Below are positions 15,092 to 23,897 of a DNA stretch of 62,718 nt, piece by piece (the first letter of the stretch is position 1; every line of letters begins with the position of its first letter). Position numbers and translations under genes: made by a program. The notes under the pieces are model-generated. The model worked only from the letters and a program-made list of their open reading frames with translations, had not been told where the DNA came from and searched no databases. The DNA is from RGIG8775 sp045612185 (GTDB lineage: Bacteria > Bacillota > Clostridia > Oscillospirales > CAG-272). Location: positions 1-62,718 of the forward strand of contig JAZKYO010000096.1 in NCBI GenBank assembly GCA_045612185.1, written 5' to 3'.

Positions 15092-16337
15092 CCTCAATCA
15101 TATCCTTCATTCTGAGAAGCGTAAGGCGTTTTCTCATATACGGGGAATATTTTACGCAGTCGTCAAAGAGCGATTGACTCTTTCCGATATCCTCCACGGT
15201 GATTTTACAGCCCGCCCTTATCATTGCGGCTTTGCAGGTCTCGTAGTCGGGAACGCTTTGAATTATCTTCTTTATCTCTCTCCAGCGGGCTTCAAGCTCC
15301 TTTTCGTCCACGTCGTCGATAACGTTTTCGGGCTCGTTGAGCCTGCGCACGTCATCAGCCATATTGCCGTAAAAGGCGTAAACGTCTGCCCAGTCAACAG
15401 CCTCTCTTTTGGCGTTTATGTCATGCTTCGCGAGTTCGTTATAATATTTAAGCATTTCGAGGGTACAAACGCCCACGTCCTCGCCGTGAAAATTTGGAAT
15501 TATTCCGTCGCGAAGCTCCACGCACTCTATAAGGTGCGCCACAACGTGCTCACACCCGCTGGCGGGGCGGGAATTTTGCGCAAAGCTCATTCCGATACCC
15601 GTTTTCAAAAGAGATTCGAATATCTTACCCGCGGTACGCTCGTCGTTTACTGTGACCTTGTCCGCCATTTCCATAAGCTCGTCAACGGCGTTTCTTGTAA
15701 GCGAGGCGATTTTTTCACAATAGAACTCGCCCGTAAGCATCGCCGAGATCTGCCAATCCACAAGTCCAACGTATTTGGCGATCATATCGCCAAAGCCCGC
15801 CGATTTAAGCGCGGTGGGGGCGTTTGCGAGAATTTTTGTATCGCCTATAATTACCTCGGGGCTTTTCGCGGGATAAGAAGCCTTAAATCCGCCGTCCACA
15901 ATAGGCGCGCTGTAGGAAGCGAAGCCGTCCATTGAGGGGGCTGTAGCGAAAATGCAGAGCTTTTTGTTCTGTCTTGCGCTTGCAAGGCGGCAGGTGTCGT
16001 TAAGCGACCCCGAGCCGACGGAAAGCACCGAAATATCGCGTCCCTCTATCAATTTTTCAACCGAATTTACGTCGTCCATCGTGGCAACGCGGAGGTCGTC
16101 GTAAATTTTGAATTCAAGCTCGAAGCCCTCAAGGCTTTCGATTATTCCCTCGGACGCCTTTATGGTGTTTTTGTCGGCTACCACAAGAAGCGTGTTTGAG
16201 AACCCGTTTTCCCTGAGTATTTTACCGACGCTGTGAACAAGCCCCGAACCTATGCGAACGTCCTTTACGGCTGTTTCGTGTTTTTTCCCGCAAGCGCAGT
16301 CTTTTTTAAAGTCTTCGATTATTTCAAGGATTCCCAT
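15078..16337 (-). CDS. sn-glycerol-1-phosphate dehydrogenase, paralogue 1 (MITE-altered 3' end)
   Basis: 419 residues of the AraM/EgsA iron-alcohol-dehydrogenase-like family, which reduces DHAP to glycerol-1-phosphate. An N-terminal CACGK motif, GSGSLNDTCRLAS for nucleotide binding and ATAPSMDGFASYSAP are diagnostic; metal histidines lie in CEHVVAHLIE and NFHGEDVG. The last four residues and TAG stop come from the right terminal repeat of MITE copy 2, so the native C-terminus is probably clipped. It follows CapA by two bases and is co-transcribed. A second paralogue is at 53160-54470. Confidence 0.93.
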   Translation of the reverse strand: MGILEIIEDFKKDCACGKKHETAVKDVRIGSGLVHSVGKILRENGFSNTLLVVADKNTIKASEGIIESLEGFELEFKIYDDLRVATMDDVNSVEKLIEGRDISVLSVGSGSLNDTCRLASARQNKKLCIFATAPSMDGFASYSAPIVDGGFKASYPAKSPEVIIGDTKILANAPTALKSAGFGDMIAKYVGLVDWQISAMLTGEFYCEKIASLTRNAVDELMEMADKVTVNDERTAGKIFESLLKTGIGMSFAQNSRPASGCEHVVAHLIECVELRDGIIPNFHGEDVGVCTLEMLKYYNELAKHDINAKREAVDWADVYAFYGNMADDVRRLNEPENVIDDVDEKELEARWREIKKIIQSVPDYETCKAAMIRAGCKITVEDIGKSQSLFDDCVKYSPYMRKRLTLLRMKDMIEVGLQ

Positions 16338-16339
16338 AT

Positions 16340-17428
16340 TTACTCCAGCTCATTGGTATGATTCCAGGTTTTAAATATCTCACGCCAGATATCGGTGTGA
16401 GCCTCGCAATCGAGGTAGTGAGCAAAGTTCTGGAATTCGGTGTCGTTTGCGTCCTCGGGATAGCCCGAAATCTTTTTCTTGTACTGCTTTTCAACGGTAG
16501 CAACGTACTCGCGCCAGCCGTTGATCCAGGTGCCGTCACGAAGCGACTCGCTTCTTGCCCAAAGGTCGCCCATGATCTGCGCCTTTTCCTCGGCGTTTGC
16601 AAGTCTGATACCGTCATCCTTAGCCTTTACGGGCGTAAATTCAATATCAATTCCCTCTTTCGTAATATCAAGAGAGGCAATAAGACCTTCCTGCCAGAAG
16701 TCCTTATCCATATATTTTACGAAGTGGAAGTTACCCTGTCCGTACATAATATGAGCGCCCTCAAACCTTTCGTAAGCGCCAATAATATGGCTGTGCTGAC
16801 AAAGAACGACGTCTGCGCCGCATCTTACCATTTCGTGGCACGCCTTATAAAGTCTCGGTGAGGGATATCTGCAATACTCCTTACCGCCGTGATATATAAC
16901 GATAACGTGGTCGGCGCTTGCCTTAGCCCTTCTGATATCGTCCATAGTCTCGAACTCGTCGAAGGGTCTCGCGCCCTCACGAATATCGGTAGCATAAGTA
17001 TACTCATGCTCGCACACGTTGACCACGGTAACCGTAATTCCGTCGATAACTATGGTATGGTTCTTTCTTGAATCCTCGTAATTCTTACCAATTCCGGTAT
17101 ATTTAAGACCGACACGGTCGAGTTGCTCGACGGTATCCTTAAGTCCCTCTCTGCCGTAGTCATAAATGTGGTTATTGCTGAGGGCGCAGTCGGTAACTCC
17201 CGCCGCCTTGAGGGTGTCTGCCGAGTTCTTGGGACCCTTGAGGTTGGGACCGTACTTCTTTATTTTGCTTTCGCTTTCGGTAAGGGCGCACTCTAAGTTT
17301 ACAATTACTCTGTCTCCGGTTTTAAACACGTCAAGGACGTCGTTAAACGCCGTTTTGGGGTCTATTTCATCAAATGCCTTGTAAGAGCCGTCGGTTATGG
17401 ACATATCTCCGCAAATAATAAGCTTCAT
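16340..17428 (-). CDS. CapA/PgsA-family metallophosphoesterase-like protein
   Basis: 362 residues of the PGA_cap (CapA) family. Metal-site motifs are visible: N-terminal CGDMSI, NLECALT near 50, ALSNNHIYDYG near 95, IVIYHGGKE near 190, and CQHSHIIGAYE near 217. Relatives take part in poly-gamma-glutamate capsule synthesis or cleave phosphoesters. There is no signal peptide, so it is probably cytoplasmic, unlike membrane-anchored CapA, and no capB/capC neighbours are present. It is transcribed with the glycerol-1-phosphate dehydrogenase, which may hint at a phospholipid or polyol-phosphate substrate. That link is inference. Confidence 0.85.
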   Translation of the reverse strand: MKLIICGDMSITDGSYKAFDEIDPKTAFNDVLDVFKTGDRVIVNLECALTESESKIKKYGPNLKGPKNSADTLKAAGVTDCALSNNHIYDYGREGLKDTVEQLDRVGLKYTGIGKNYEDSRKNHTIVIDGITVTVVNVCEHEYTYATDIREGARPFDEFETMDDIRRAKASADHVIVIYHGGKEYCRYPSPRLYKACHEMVRCGADVVLCQHSHIIGAYERFEGAHIMYGQGNFHFVKYMDKDFWQEGLIASLDITKEGIDIEFTPVKAKDDGIRLANAEEKAQIMGDLWARSESLRDGTWINGWREYVATVEKQYKKKISGYPEDANDTEFQNFAHYLDCEAHTDIWREIFKTWNHTNELE

Positions 17429-17501
17429 AATTGATTCCTCCGAAATCGTATTGTCAGTGTAATTCTAACACATCGCGCAAACATTGTCAATAGAAAAAGC
17501 A

Positions 17502-17527
17502 AAAAAGGAGGCGTCAGCCTCCTTTTT
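17502..17527 (-). terminator. terminator after the DHHW gene
   Basis: Stem AAAAAGGAGGC / GCCTCCTTTTT, leftward T-run, separating the acyltransferase genes from capA. Confidence 0.8.
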
Positions 17528-17530
17528 ATC

Positions 17531-18661
17531 TTAGTTTTTCATAAACTCCGAGCTGTCATTAACGACCATAGAGCTTGCAAGGAAAAGCACGTCCTTGCCC
17601 TCAAAGCCGCCAACGATATTGTTTATCATACCCGCCATGGTTACACGGATATCCACCACGTAAATTGTGCTGTATCCCTCAACCATAAGGGGAGCAAAGC
17701 TTGAACCGAAGGAGTCACGGAAAATAACAAGTGTTTTTCCGTTATTCTGCGTGGGATTATCGATTCTCATAATTCCCTTTTTTGCGCCCGAAAGGAAGAA
17801 ATCGTACGGATCAAGTCCGCCTGCTTTAGCCTTGTCGTAAATATCCACGAACTTGTTCATCTCATAATCAAAGAGCTTGCAATTATCAAGCACGTCACTT
17901 GTGAGATACTTTATAGTCTCGCTCTCGACGCCAAGTCCAAGCTGACCCGCATACACGCCAAAGAAGGGCAAATCAAGCTCGTTGATCTTGAAATTCCACT
18001 CATACCCGTCACCCACACCAAGCACCTCAGCAAGCTTTTCAGCTACGTCCACTATCTGCTCCTGTCTCCAGTGGGTATCGGTTTTGTAGAAATCCTCAAT
18101 CGACAACTCATCGAAAATATCGGCATACTCAAAGTCGGAGCAAGCCGCCTTTATCATTTCGATCATTTTTTCATAATCGTAAGCAAGATAGCCGTTATCC
18201 TCAGCCATAAAGTAGTTCTTATCGGGAATGACCGACAAAACAACCTTATTCGCCTTATCCTTGAGGTATTTGGCGTAGATATTGTTCCATACTTTGGTGG
18301 CATTTTCAACCGACTCCTCGTTTATGGCGGGCTTCATCTCGCTGATATATCCGTCAACGACGTAAAGGTCGTTATTGTCCTTTTTGTTGAAGATATTAAG
18401 CTCAACGAAAGCCTTTATCTCGCGCATGGTATCGCGCAAGGGAAACTGATCGAGCGTGTAGTCCTCAAAGTCCGAAATATATGTCTTTACGTCACTGTTA
18501 AATCCTTTATCTGTTGCCTTATACTCCGGAAACTGATCAAGCGGGCGGCGCTCGGTTGTTGACATAGCCTTATCGGGCGTCAGCAAGGTAGCCAGCGCGA
18601 CACCGAAAATAATAATAAGAAATAACACGGAGGTCACGATATGTTTTACGTTAGTTTTCAT
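17531..18661 (-). CDS. DHHW/AlgX-like protein, partner of the MBOAT acyltransferase
   Basis: 376 residues. One N-terminal membrane helix (about 9-26) anchors an extracytoplasmic SGNH-like domain. The DHHW-family signature appears as YKTDTHWR near residue 200, and a late FRDSFGSS carries a likely nucleophile serine. Such proteins work with an AlgI-type MBOAT to transfer acetyl groups to exported polysaccharide. It begins 12 bases after the MBOAT gene, so the two form a pair. GGAGG precedes the ATG. Confidence 0.88.
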   Translation of the reverse strand: MKTNVKHIVTSVLFLIIIFGVALATLLTPDKAMSTTERRPLDQFPEYKATDKGFNSDVKTYISDFEDYTLDQFPLRDTMREIKAFVELNIFNKKDNNDLYVVDGYISEMKPAINEESVENATKVWNNIYAKYLKDKANKVVLSVIPDKNYFMAEDNGYLAYDYEKMIEMIKAACSDFEYADIFDELSIEDFYKTDTHWRQEQIVDVAEKLAEVLGVGDGYEWNFKINELDLPFFGVYAGQLGLGVESETIKYLTSDVLDNCKLFDYEMNKFVDIYDKAKAGGLDPYDFFLSGAKKGIMRIDNPTQNNGKTLVIFRDSFGSSFAPLMVEGYSTIYVVDIRVTMAGMINNIVGGFEGKDVLFLASSMVVNDSSEFMKN

Positions 18662-18673
18662 ATTTCTGCCTCC

Positions 18674-20086
18674 TTAGAATCTGAAATAAAGGAAGAAGCT
18701 TGCGGAGCTATCCACCAAATAAGCCGTAACTACGGTAAGAAGTCCCACCATAACCACGGGCTCAAGAATGTTGGCAAGCTTGCCAAACCTCTTACTCTCG
18801 CGGAATTTAACCGCAAGATTCTTAACCACAGGCGTGGAACCGATAGCCGCCACTATTATAAGCGGAGCATAGCTTCTGAGGTAATACAAAGTGGTTGTGT
18901 TCACGAACGGGATATCAAGCGCTCCAAACATACCGCCAAGGTCGGATATAGCTCCCGAAACGCCGTGTCCGTTAAAGATAACAAAGCTTATTATCATAAC
19001 GAAGAACACGTAAATATGCGAAACGAAAGCGGGAGCTTTTTCAAGCCACTTGGAAAGAAAGAGCTTTTCAAGAAGCAAGAACAGCGCGAAGTAGAGTCCC
19101 CAGATAATAAACGTCCAGTCCGCACCGTGCCAGAAGCCTGTCAAGAACCAAACCACAAGCACGTTGCCAAACCACTTGAGCTTGGAAACGCGGTTTCCGC
19201 CAAGCGGAATATATACGTAATCTCTGAACCACGAGCCAAGTGACATATGCCATCTGCGCCAGAATTCCGAAACACTCTTTGAAATAAAGGGATAGTTGAA
19301 GTTCTCAAGGAATCTGAATCCAAACATCTTACCAAGGCCGATAGCCATATCGCTGTAGCCCGAGAAGTCGTAGTATATCTGCAAACAGTACGCGATAGCG
19401 TAAAGCCAATAGAACAGCGTTGACTTTTCGTCTGCAAGTCTGAATATCTGCCCCGAGTTGCAAAGCGTGCCGAGTGAGTCGGCAATAAGCACCTTTTTGG
19501 CAAGACCCACTACGAATCTGAACGCTCCGTCAGAGAACTGCGCAAGGCTGTGCTTTCTCGTACTGAGGTCCTCCTCAACGGTCGTATATCTTACGATAGG
19601 GCCCGCAATAAGCTGTGGAAAAAGCGCCACGTATGTTGCAAGGTGAATAAAATTCTTCTGCACCTGAGCGTCGCCTCGATAAACGTCTATGGTATAGCTT
19701 ATAGTCTGGAATGTAAAGAAGCTGATACCGATAGGAAGAGCTATTTCAAGCAGCTTTATGCCCGCGCCCGAAACGCCGTTTACGATTCCGATAAAGAAAT
19801 CGGTATATTTGAAGAACAAAAGAGCCGACAGCCCTATGACTACCGAAGATATCATAAAGACCTTAGCCCACTTTGTTCCCTTGAATTTGCCTATAAGCAA
19901 ACCGTGAATATACGCCGACAGCGTAGAAAGCACCATAAGCACCACGTATATCGGCTCGCCGTAAAAGTAGAAGAACAGGCTCGCAAGCAAAAGCACGAGA
20001 TTCTTGAACTTAAACGGTACAGCAAAGTAAATCAGTATTACAAGTGGCAAAAAGTAATACAAAAACGGTACACTTGAAAAAAGCAT
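18674..20086 (-). CDS. MBOAT-family O-acyltransferase (AlgI-like)
   Basis: 470 residues with about 10 membrane helices. The MBOAT core is plain: NFNYPFISKSVSEFWRRWH, then GSWFRDYVYIPLGG, and the catalytic histidine in FLTGFWHGADWTF. It would carry acyl (usually acetyl) groups across the membrane to a surface polymer, handing off to the DHHW protein encoded downstream. The ATG at 20086 has GGAGG five bases before it; upstream in-frame starts lack one. An ECF sigma/anti-sigma pair lies just upstream in the same direction. Confidence 0.94.
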   Translation of the reverse strand: MLFSSVPFLYYFLPLVILIYFAVPFKFKNLVLLLASLFFYFYGEPIYVVLMVLSTLSAYIHGLLIGKFKGTKWAKVFMISSVVIGLSALLFFKYTDFFIGIVNGVSGAGIKLLEIALPIGISFFTFQTISYTIDVYRGDAQVQKNFIHLATYVALFPQLIAGPIVRYTTVEEDLSTRKHSLAQFSDGAFRFVVGLAKKVLIADSLGTLCNSGQIFRLADEKSTLFYWLYAIAYCLQIYYDFSGYSDMAIGLGKMFGFRFLENFNYPFISKSVSEFWRRWHMSLGSWFRDYVYIPLGGNRVSKLKWFGNVLVVWFLTGFWHGADWTFIIWGLYFALFLLLEKLFLSKWLEKAPAFVSHIYVFFVMIISFVIFNGHGVSGAISDLGGMFGALDIPFVNTTTLYYLRSYAPLIIVAAIGSTPVVKNLAVKFRESKRFGKLANILEPVVMVGLLTVVTAYLVDSSASFFLYFRF

Positions 20087-20184
20087 TTTTACCTCCTTGG
20101 GAATTTTTGTGTAATTTTGCATACAAAAACGGTGCAGATGCCAATTTTACGGCATCCGCGCCGTTTCATTCAAACAGCGGTGAA

Positions 20185-20787
20185 TTACTCCGCCTGTATG
20201 AGATTGGCTTTGTATGCGTCGACGTAGCGTTCAAGGGCGAGTGTCCATTTTCCCGAGCGGTTTTTAATTGTCATGACGCTTTCGTCATCCGTTTGGGTCT
20301 CCGGCATTGCCCAGAAAAGAGTAACATTTCCTTCAAATCTCGATTTTGAGGCGATTTGTTCGTAAGTTCCGTCGGCGTTCTTTTTGTAAACGCTTCCGAA
20401 CTCTGTCTCAATTTCGGTTTTCCCCTCAAAGTCAAAGGTGAACTCGGCTCCGTAAAGACCGTTTGGCAGTCTGTCGTATTCATAAACTTCATTATCCATT
20501 GCGGAAATGGTATACGCTCTGTTTACCGAAACGGGAGCAACCGTCTCACCCGACTGTGTATAAGCCACCGACACGTCACCGCTACCCAACATCTCAAGCG
20601 GAAAAACCGCCAGGCAGGCAATAAGCAGGACGCAAGCAAGCGCGCCCGACATAAGAGGCTTCATTCTCTTATAAAAGGGCAGCTTTTCGCTTTCGGTCTC
20701 CGCCATTGCTATTTCGCACATTATGCGGGCTTTAAGGCTTTCTGTCGGCTTTATTTTTTTGTAGTCATCGACAAACCTTTTGTCCAT
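20185..20787 (-). CDS. putative membrane anti-sigma factor (partner of the ECF sigma)
   Basis: 200 residues: a charged N-terminal cytoplasmic part (1-40), one membrane helix (about 47-66, GALACVLLIACLAVF) and an extracytoplasmic C-terminal domain. No zinc-finger motif is seen. Its place 57 bases after an ECF sigma gene, same strand, is the usual anti-sigma arrangement; the call rests mainly on that. An alternative GTG start lies one codon earlier at 20790. The envelope acyltransferase genes follow, possible targets. Confidence 0.6.
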   Translation of the reverse strand: MDKRFVDDYKKIKPTESLKARIMCEIAMAETESEKLPFYKRMKPLMSGALACVLLIACLAVFPLEMLGSGDVSVAYTQSGETVAPVSVNRAYTISAMDNEVYEYDRLPNGLYGAEFTFDFEGKTEIETEFGSVYKKNADGTYEQIASKSRFEGNVTLFWAMPETQTDDESVMTIKNRSGKWTLALERYVDAYKANLIQAE

Positions 20788-20846
20788 CACAGCACCTTCT
20801 CCTTTCCGAAAATTAGATTCTGAAACTCATTTCGGAATTCTACCAC

Positions 20847-21356
20847 CTATGAATCAAGAGAAATCTTTTCCTTTAGCAGCTCCCTGCCGCGCGAGAGACG
20901 CATTTTCACCGCTGACTGCGTTAGTCCAAGACTGTTTGCCACGTCAGCAACGCTCATCTCTTCAAGATAATGCAGCACAAACACCGCCCTGTATTTCTCC
21001 GGCAAAGCGAAGATTGAATTAAGAACTTCGCCGCCGTCCTTTTCAATTCCGTAATCCTCAAGCTCACTTATTTCGTCAAGCCCCACCGCGCTTCTCACGG
21101 CGCGTTTTCTCATAACGTCCTTACAGTGATTGGAGGTTACTTTAATAAACCACGCCTTCTCATGCTCGGCATCGTTAAAGGATTTCGGAGATGTGAAATA
21201 CTTTACAAACACGTCCTGTACCGCATCCTCCGCGTCATCTCTGCTCCTTAACATCGAAAAGCAAAGGCGGAACAGCATTTCTCCGTACCTACTATATAGA
21301 GTTTCAAAATCCGTCGGTTCATTTTTCTTAAAACCGAGAAATGATAGATTGTACAT
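20847..21356 (-). CDS. ECF RNA polymerase sigma factor
   Basis: 169 residues. Region 2 has LFRLCFSMLRSRDDAEDAVQDVF and KAWFIKVTSNHCKD; region 4 has LPEKYRAVFVLHYLEEMSVADVANSLGLTQSAVKMRLSRGRELL. It should direct transcription of a stress- or envelope-linked regulon and its own operon. AAGGAG precedes the ATG. Paired with the membrane protein downstream as presumed anti-sigma. Confidence 0.94.
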   Translation of the reverse strand: MYNLSFLGFKKNEPTDFETLYSRYGEMLFRLCFSMLRSRDDAEDAVQDVFVKYFTSPKSFNDAEHEKAWFIKVTSNHCKDVMRKRAVRSAVGLDEISELEDYGIEKDGGEVLNSIFALPEKYRAVFVLHYLEEMSVADVANSLGLTQSAVKMRLSRGRELLKEKISLDS

Positions 21357-21469
21357 CTGTCCGCTCCTTTCCGAAAGATTTATGGGCTTTCAGAACTGAG
21401 CTTCACGCACATCTTACACCCATAACACGTATCAAAATGACAAAAGGTCACAAAAACCAAAAAATATTT

Positions 21470-22285
21470 TTACAAGTTCTCAATAAGATCGGCTATAACG
21501 CCCTCGTTATTTGAGCAAAGGCACTTGTCGCAGATAGCCTTTACGCAGTCTATGGCGTTTGACGGACACACAGCCACGTCAGCCGCGCGGAGCATTTCTA
21601 TATCGTTTTCGTTATCTCCGCAAGCGTAAACCGTCAAGCTTCTGCCCTGCTTGGCGTAATTCTCCTTAAAGGGCTTGATAAGCCTTGCTTTGTTGACTCC
21701 AACCATCTGCAATTCAATCTGAGTCGGGCTTGATCGGTTATATTCGTATCTACCCGCAAACTCTTTTTTCAGCAACTCCTCAAGCTCTATAAGTGTCTGC
21801 GCCTCGTCAATGAACGCCAATTTATAAAAATCTTGTGTATCCCACTTCTCATATGGAATACAGACAACCGCGTTTATACCGTGGTTGCGCAAAGACATTG
21901 CCGCTTTTCCGTTGGGATCTTCAAGCACGTATCCGTTTCTCGCGCTTCCGCGTATAATTCTCACCATATCTAAATTATGTACAAATTGAACGGTTTTAAT
22001 TACAAGCTCAGGGTCTATAAAAGTTTCACAAGACACTTCACGCTTTGCAAAATCGTAAAAATAGGTTCCGTTACACATAAGCGCGGGTGCGTTAAGCAGC
22101 TTTTCCACACCGACAACCGTGTTCTCCAGATTATGGTGCATTCTTCCGGTAGAAATTGTAAATATTCCGCCCTCGCTCTTAAAATATTCGATCGCCTCAA
22201 CGTTTCTTTGCACCATTTTAGAGCCGTCTGCAAGAAAAGTTTTGTCGAGGTCTGTAAGAATTGCTACGTTATCAAATTTTCCCAT
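21470..22285 (-). CDS. HAD-superfamily hydrolase, Cof-type
   Basis: 271 residues. HAD motif I reads LTDLDKTFLADG (D11 and D13), motif II TISTGR, and motif IV ACGDNENDIEMLRAADVAVCPSNA. The C2B cap of Cof/YbiV sugar-phosphate phosphatases fits the length. The substrate is not predictable. Starts four bases after the pseudouridine synthase stop and closes the leftward ylm/ileS operon. Confidence 0.9.
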   Translation of the reverse strand: MGKFDNVAILTDLDKTFLADGSKMVQRNVEAIEYFKSEGGIFTISTGRMHHNLENTVVGVEKLLNAPALMCNGTYFYDFAKREVSCETFIDPELVIKTVQFVHNLDMVRIIRGSARNGYVLEDPNGKAAMSLRNHGINAVVCIPYEKWDTQDFYKLAFIDEAQTLIELEELLKKEFAGRYEYNRSSPTQIELQMVGVNKARLIKPFKENYAKQGRSLTVYACGDNENDIEMLRAADVAVCPSNAIDCVKAICDKCLCSNNEGVIADLIENL

Positions 22286-22289
22286 TTTA

Positions 22290-23240
22290 TTAACCTAATG
22301 TTTTTTCAAGCTTTTCAATTAAATTTTTCATATTTTCGGGAAGCTCGCACTCAAAGCGCATAGCCTCTCCCGTTCTCGGGTGTGTCAGCCTCAGCTCCTT
22401 GGCATGCAGGCACTGACCCGAAATAAGACCTTTGTTGGCAGCCTCGAACGCTGTTTTTCCGCCACCGTAAACGGTATCTCCCATAAGTGGGTGTCCCTTG
22501 TACGCCATATGAACTCTTATTTGGTGAGTTCTGCCTGTTTCAAGCTCGCAACGCACCAAAGAAAAGCCCTTGTACACCGCAAGTGTTGTATAATGCGTTA
22601 CCGCATTCCTCGAGGTTCCCTGCCCTTCTTTAAGCACCGCCATTTTTTTGCGGTCCGTGGGATGGCGCCCTATAGGAGCGTCAACCGTTCCCGACTCTTC
22701 GGAAAAGCGACCGATTACGATTGCGTAATAAACTCGGCTGACCGCATGGGTCTTTAACTGCTCCGACAGAAAATTATGAGCGTCGTCGTTTTTAGCGACC
22801 ACTAAAAGTCCGCTGGTATCCTTATCAATTCTGTGAACAATCCCCGGGCGCGCTACGCCACCGATTCCCGAAAGACTGCCCTTGCAATGATACAACAAGG
22901 CATTTACCAGCGTTCCGCTCGGATTTCCCGCAGCGGGGTGCACTACCATTCCGCTCGGTTTATTAACAACTATTATGTCGCTATCCTCATACACCACGTC
23001 AAGAGGAATATCCTCAGGCTCGGCTTTATCCGAGACAGGCTCGGGCATTTCTATCTCCACCTCGTCGCCCGTGCGAAGCTTATAGTTTTTTGCGACTTTT
23101 TTGCCCGAAACGGTTACGTCCCCGCTTTCCAACAGTTTTGCCACAGCCGAGCGAGTAAGCTCACTGTGTTCTGCCACGTAGGCGTCAATACGTTTTCCCA
23201 CGTCCTCGGGCAAAATGTCAAGTACAACACTTTCTTCCAT
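22290..23240 (-). CDS. RluA/RluD-family 23S rRNA pseudouridine synthase
   Basis: 316 residues. N-terminal S4 domain (about 12-75), then the catalytic domain with VVHPAAGN, GIVHRIDKDTSGLLVVAKN (the catalytic aspartate in RIDKDT) and ETGRTHQIRVH. It isomerises uridines in 23S rRNA. The ATG at 23240 is one base past the lspA stop, matching the lspA-ylyB order of Bacillus. Earlier in-frame starts would overlap lspA and are not favoured. Confidence 0.93.
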   Translation of the reverse strand: MEESVVLDILPEDVGKRIDAYVAEHSELTRSAVAKLLESGDVTVSGKKVAKNYKLRTGDEVEIEMPEPVSDKAEPEDIPLDVVYEDSDIIVVNKPSGMVVHPAAGNPSGTLVNALLYHCKGSLSGIGGVARPGIVHRIDKDTSGLLVVAKNDDAHNFLSEQLKTHAVSRVYYAIVIGRFSEESGTVDAPIGRHPTDRKKMAVLKEGQGTSRNAVTHYTTLAVYKGFSLVRCELETGRTHQIRVHMAYKGHPLMGDTVYGGGKTAFEAANKGLISGQCLHAKELRLTHPRTGEAMRFECELPENMKNLIEKLEKTLG

Positions 23241-23241
23241 A

Positions 23242-23760
23242 TTATTCTTCTGTTTGTTTCTTGCTTTTCGACTTGTTCTTTTCTTCATTTACAATGTCTA
23301 TAAGCAAGTAAACAAAAAGGATTGCCGCGCCAACGCAAACAAAAGCATCAGCCACGTTAAATATCCAAGACCACAGCCTAGGAAAAGCACAAAAATCCAA
23401 AAAGTCAACTACCGTACCGTTGCCAAAGCTATCACCGTAAAAGAGTCTGTCTATCATATTTCCTATACCTCCGCCTATTATCATAGACGCGGGAATATAG
23501 AACAACTTTGCTTTTGGGCGGTACTTAACAAGATAAAATATCATCCCCGCTATCATAACCGTAGAAAGAACGATAAATATCCATCTGCTGTTACTAAGGC
23601 TTCCGAAAGCCGCTCCGGGATTTCTTATATAGGTAAAGTGAAAGATACCCTTGATAAAAGGAATCGACTCCCCAATTTCCATATTAAGAATAACTATCCA
23701 TTTGGTAGCCTGGTCAAGCGCAACGCACCCCAAAACTACCAACAAACAAATTATCAACAT
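23242..23760 (-). CDS. lspA: lipoprotein signal peptidase (signal peptidase II)
   Basis: 172 residues with four membrane helices. Catalytic aspartates lie in the conserved GNMIDRLF...VVDFLDF and FNVADAFVCVG segments, and RNPGAAFGS is the family's loop. It cleaves prolipoproteins after lipidation; its clients here would include the lipoproteins at 13939 and 28349. Follows ileS and precedes the pseudouridine synthase, the usual Firmicute order. The lysine-rich C-terminal tail is cytoplasmic. Confidence 0.95.
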   Translation of the reverse strand: MLIICLLVVLGCVALDQATKWIVILNMEIGESIPFIKGIFHFTYIRNPGAAFGSLSNSRWIFIVLSTVMIAGMIFYLVKYRPKAKLFYIPASMIIGGGIGNMIDRLFYGDSFGNGTVVDFLDFCAFPRLWSWIFNVADAFVCVGAAILFVYLLIDIVNEEKNKSKSKKQTEE

Positions 23761-23897
23761 AAAAACCTCTTAAAAATCGGGACTGCTTTGCACAAATGGC
23801 AAAACCAGGATAAAATATCTGATTTCAACCGATTACTAAACAAAACAGTCCCATTTATTGACAGTTAAACTGTCTTATGAGCGGTTTTTACCGCTAA

